A DNA stretch of 16,014 nucleotides from Lachnospiraceae bacterium (GTDB lineage: Bacteria > Bacillota_A > Clostridia > Lachnospirales > Lachnospiraceae). Location of the stretch: NCBI GenBank assembly GCA_024689605.1, contig JAILDD010000216.1, positions 1-16,014 of the forward strand, read 5' to 3'. The notes under the pieces are model-generated. The model was not told where the DNA came from and made no database searches. It saw nothing but the letters and a program-made list of their open reading frames with translations. The position numbers and the translations under genes were made by a program. Positions 13,912 through 16,014 of this stretch are shown here, piece after piece (the first letter of the stretch is position 1; each line of letters starts with the position of its first letter).

Positions 13912-15771
13912 TGTCCGTCTTATCTCCTTCAAAAACCTGCTGGGCGCAATCCGTTTTTCCTTATTCTTTTCCAAATGGCAGAGAAAAAGCTTTTCCTTTG
14001 CCCTTGTCATCGCCACATAGAATACCCGCCGTTCTTCCTCTATCTCTTCTCTTTTTTCGCACCTTTTAGAAGGTATGCTGCCTTCGTTTATGTCAGGAAT
14101 TATTACCATCCTGTATTCCAGCCCTTTTGAACCATGCATGGTCATCAGGTGCACACCGTCTTTAGCTTCTTCATTGTTGCTTTCCTTCAGCTTTTCAGAA
14201 TACTCTTCTATAGATTCAAGCCAGTGCCTGTAATCGTCTACACACTTTGCAGAATCTAAAAGTTCATCCAGCTCAGCCACTGTCTCATCCTTTGATATTC
14301 CTCTTTTTGCATTTTCCTGTATCATGAAGCTCTCATAACCCATTCCCCGCCTTATGTAATTTATTGCTGCAAAAGGATGCATCCCCTTTAGTGTCTTCAG
14401 ATGATACATCAGTTCCCGTATATTCTTTTTTACATAGGGCTTTATTTCAGGATCTGCCATCATCATTGACAGCAGTTCTTTATTTCCATCCGTATCCCCC
14501 TGCACATATCCTTCATTACCGGCTCCAAAGTCGCATCTCCGGATATACCTGACAGGCTTGTTCATAAACCGCAGCAGGTTTGCCCTTGTATACTGTCCCT
14601 CTGCATAAGCAAGTACCGCAAGGATATCCCTTGCCATTACGCCCTCAAAGACATTCTTCACCTTCTCTTTCATGTAATACGGTATCCTGGCTTCCGTCAA
14701 AGCCTTGGCATAGGTCCCTGCAGATGAGTTCGTCCTGAATATAAGGGAAATGTCACTGCAGTTCATAAACTTCGTCGCAGTCTTTACTAACGTCAGTATC
14801 CCTTCCACTTCATCTGCCTTATCTTTAAAGGTAAGCACGTTAACTCCGCCCGCCTCTTTGTTTGCCGCGATAAGTGTTTTCCTGAACCTGTTTTTATTAT
14901 GTTCCACCAGCCTGCAGGCCGCATTTACCACACCGGCGGTACTACGGTAATTGTATTTTAGGAGCACACTTTTCGCCCCCTTGAATTCCTTCGGGAAATC
15001 CAGCATTATCTGTGGGCATGAACCCCGGAATCCGTAAATCGACTGGTCATCATCCCCAACGATAAAAAGGTTGTTCCTCGGTTCTGCAAGCATCTTTATC
15101 ACTTCATACTGCATGGGATTGATATCCTGGAATTCGTCGATAAGGATATATCTGTATCTTTCCCTCCACATATCAAGTATGTCCTTATTTTTTTCGAATA
15201 ACGTCCTGCACTTTAGTACCATATCATCAAAATCTATTTTTCCTGCTGTCTGCATTATTCTTTCATAGTCGTAATAGACTTTTTCGAAAACATCCTTGTC
15301 CACAAGCCGGCCAGGGCTTTTATAATCCTCCGGAGATAGCCCGTCGTTTTTTATCTTTGAAAAGGCATCCAGCAGGTACTGTGAAGTAAAATCATCAGCA
15401 TTAAGCTTCGGATATGATGATAATGCCTCCTTTATAAACTGCTTTTTCTCTTTTTCCGTAACAATATCCGATGCACTGTAATGCAGGGATTTCTTTAAGA
15501 AATTAAAATACACGCTGTGGAAGGTCCCAAAAGTCACCCCTAGCCCTTCATCCTCCATAAGGCTTTCAAAGCGTTCCTGCATCTCCATTGCCGCCGCCCT
15601 GGTAAAGGTGATGACCAGTATCGATTCCGGATCTATACCGCTCTGTATCATATTGCGTATCCGTCTCGTTATGACAAACGTCTTGCCCGATCCCGGCCCT
15701 GCAAGCACCATCATAGGCCCGTCAAGATGCATGACGGCCTGCCTCTGCTCATTGTTCATCTGTTCCAACAT
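13903..15771 (-). CDS. UvrD/PcrA-type superfamily 1A DNA helicase
   Basis: ATP-dependent 3'-5' DNA helicase family with roles in repair and replication restart. All motifs are present in order: Q motif NNEQRQAV (6-13), Walker A GPGSGKT (25-31), Ia ITFTRAAAMEM (54-64), II DEFQD (212-216), III GDDDQSIYGFRG (239-250), IV region LKYNYRS (271-277), V HLMTMHGSKGLEY (541-553) and VI VFYVAMTRA (583-591). At 622 residues it is about 100 shorter than PcrA/UvrD. It ends soon after motif VI and so lacks the C-terminal RNA-polymerase-binding tail of PcrA. It is therefore probably a second, shorter helicase rather than the main PcrA. The ATG has GGGAGG with an 8-nt spacer. No partner nuclease is adjacent. 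Confidence 0.93.
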   Translation of the reverse strand: MLEQMNNEQRQAVMHLDGPMMVLAGPGSGKTFVITRRIRNMIQSGIDPESILVITFTRAAAMEMQERFESLMEDEGLGVTFGTFHSVYFNFLKKSLHYSASDIVTEKEKKQFIKEALSSYPKLNADDFTSQYLLDAFSKIKNDGLSPEDYKSPGRLVDKDVFEKVYYDYERIMQTAGKIDFDDMVLKCRTLFEKNKDILDMWRERYRYILIDEFQDINPMQYEVIKMLAEPRNNLFIVGDDDQSIYGFRGSCPQIMLDFPKEFKGAKSVLLKYNYRSTAGVVNAACRLVEHNKNRFRKTLIAANKEAGGVNVLTFKDKADEVEGILTLVKTATKFMNCSDISLIFRTNSSAGTYAKALTEARIPYYMKEKVKNVFEGVMARDILAVLAYAEGQYTRANLLRFMNKPVRYIRRCDFGAGNEGYVQGDTDGNKELLSMMMADPEIKPYVKKNIRELMYHLKTLKGMHPFAAINYIRRGMGYESFMIQENAKRGISKDETVAELDELLDSAKCVDDYRHWLESIEEYSEKLKESNNEEAKDGVHLMTMHGSKGLEYRMVIIPDINEGSIPSKRCEKREEIEEERRVFYVAMTRAKEKLFLCHLEKNKEKRIAPSRFLKEIRRTSL

Positions 15772-16014
15772 GATATAACCTCCCTGAAAAATACTGAAAT
15801 ATTGAAATATAAATCGACTAAAAGAAATAGTTATTCAGTACAGCCCGAAGTCTCTACGAAATAAAGATAGAATAAAAATATCAGCGACAGTCCGAAGCAC
15901 CTATTATCACTAGTGTAAGTATAGAATGACAGCTGACTATAGAATACCTTAAAGATAATAAAATGTTGACGAGATAAATATTGATGTTATAATGATATCA
16001 ACGAGACAGCCGAG
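15772..16014. other. Non-coding region upstream of the helicase gene, with short repeats
   Basis: AT-rich, with no credible ORF. ATAGAAT occurs at 15867-15873, 15921-15927 and 15939-15945. CAGCCCGAAG (15841-15850) recurs with one change as CAGTCCGAAG (15888-15897). I find no convincing minus-strand promoter for the helicase gene here. The plus-strand promoter at the right edge is listed separately. Confidence 0.4.
15966..15993 (+). promoter_or_regulatory. Strong plus-strand promoter for a gene beyond the window
   Basis: -35 TTGACG (15966-15971) and a perfect -10 TATAAT (15988-15993) with a 16-bp spacer. TTGAT (15981-15985) and ATCAA (15997-16001) form an inverted repeat around the -10, a possible operator. 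The transcript would run off the right edge of the window. Confidence 0.6.

Overview
The window looks like chromosomal core-genome DNA of a low-to-mid G+C Clostridia bacterium, most likely a Lachnospiraceae member (Butyrivibrio/Roseburia-like). That assignment is an inference from the flavour of the proteins (clostridial-type IlvD, a GHAVY-type citrate synthase, DUF5662, an acidic DUF1292 protein) and from strong AGGAGG-type ribosome binding sites. I see no transposase, integrase, phage gene, CRISPR array, tRNA or rRNA.

Layout. Positions 1-3609, minus strand: yajC - leuB - ilvD - ilvB (ilvB cut by the window edge), a branched-chain amino acid cluster behind a preprotein translocase subunit. 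The 203-nt gap between ilvD and ilvB is not empty. It holds a roughly 156-nt sequence that folds into nested long-range stems, and all four of its non-Watson-Crick positions are G-U only when read as minus-strand RNA. Positions 3725-4914, minus: tgt (TTG start), closed by an intrinsic terminator. Positions 5065-6192, plus: aroC, divergent from tgt. Positions 6199-12632, minus: DUF5662 gene - trpS - citrate synthase - beta-propeller lactonase-like protein - LytS-type 7TM histidine kinase - response regulator with a SARP-like output domain, ending in an intrinsic terminator. The last five genes are tightly packed except for a 115-nt gap before the regulator, which holds a promoter flanked by TCTGATCA motifs. 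Positions 12727-13255, minus: yqeY with its own terminator. Positions 13256-13590: a divergent intergenic region with promoters and a structured leader. Positions 13591-13911, plus: DUF1292 gene, whose 3' end overlaps by 9 bp the end of a UvrD/PcrA-type helicase gene (13903-15771, minus). Positions 15772-16014: non-coding, ending in a strong plus-strand promoter for a gene beyond the window.

How the parts work together. leuB, ilvD and ilvB supply leucine, valine and isoleucine synthesis, and aroC supplies chorismate. Citrate synthase feeds 2-oxoglutarate/glutamate synthesis. The two-component pair downstream of citrate synthase and the lactonase-like protein is plausibly co-transcribed with them, so it may sense a carbon or envelope signal; its ligand and targets cannot be read from the sequence. 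The most unusual signals are the structured RNA before ilvB, the operator-like arrangement before the regulator gene, and the closed leader structure before the DUF1292 gene.
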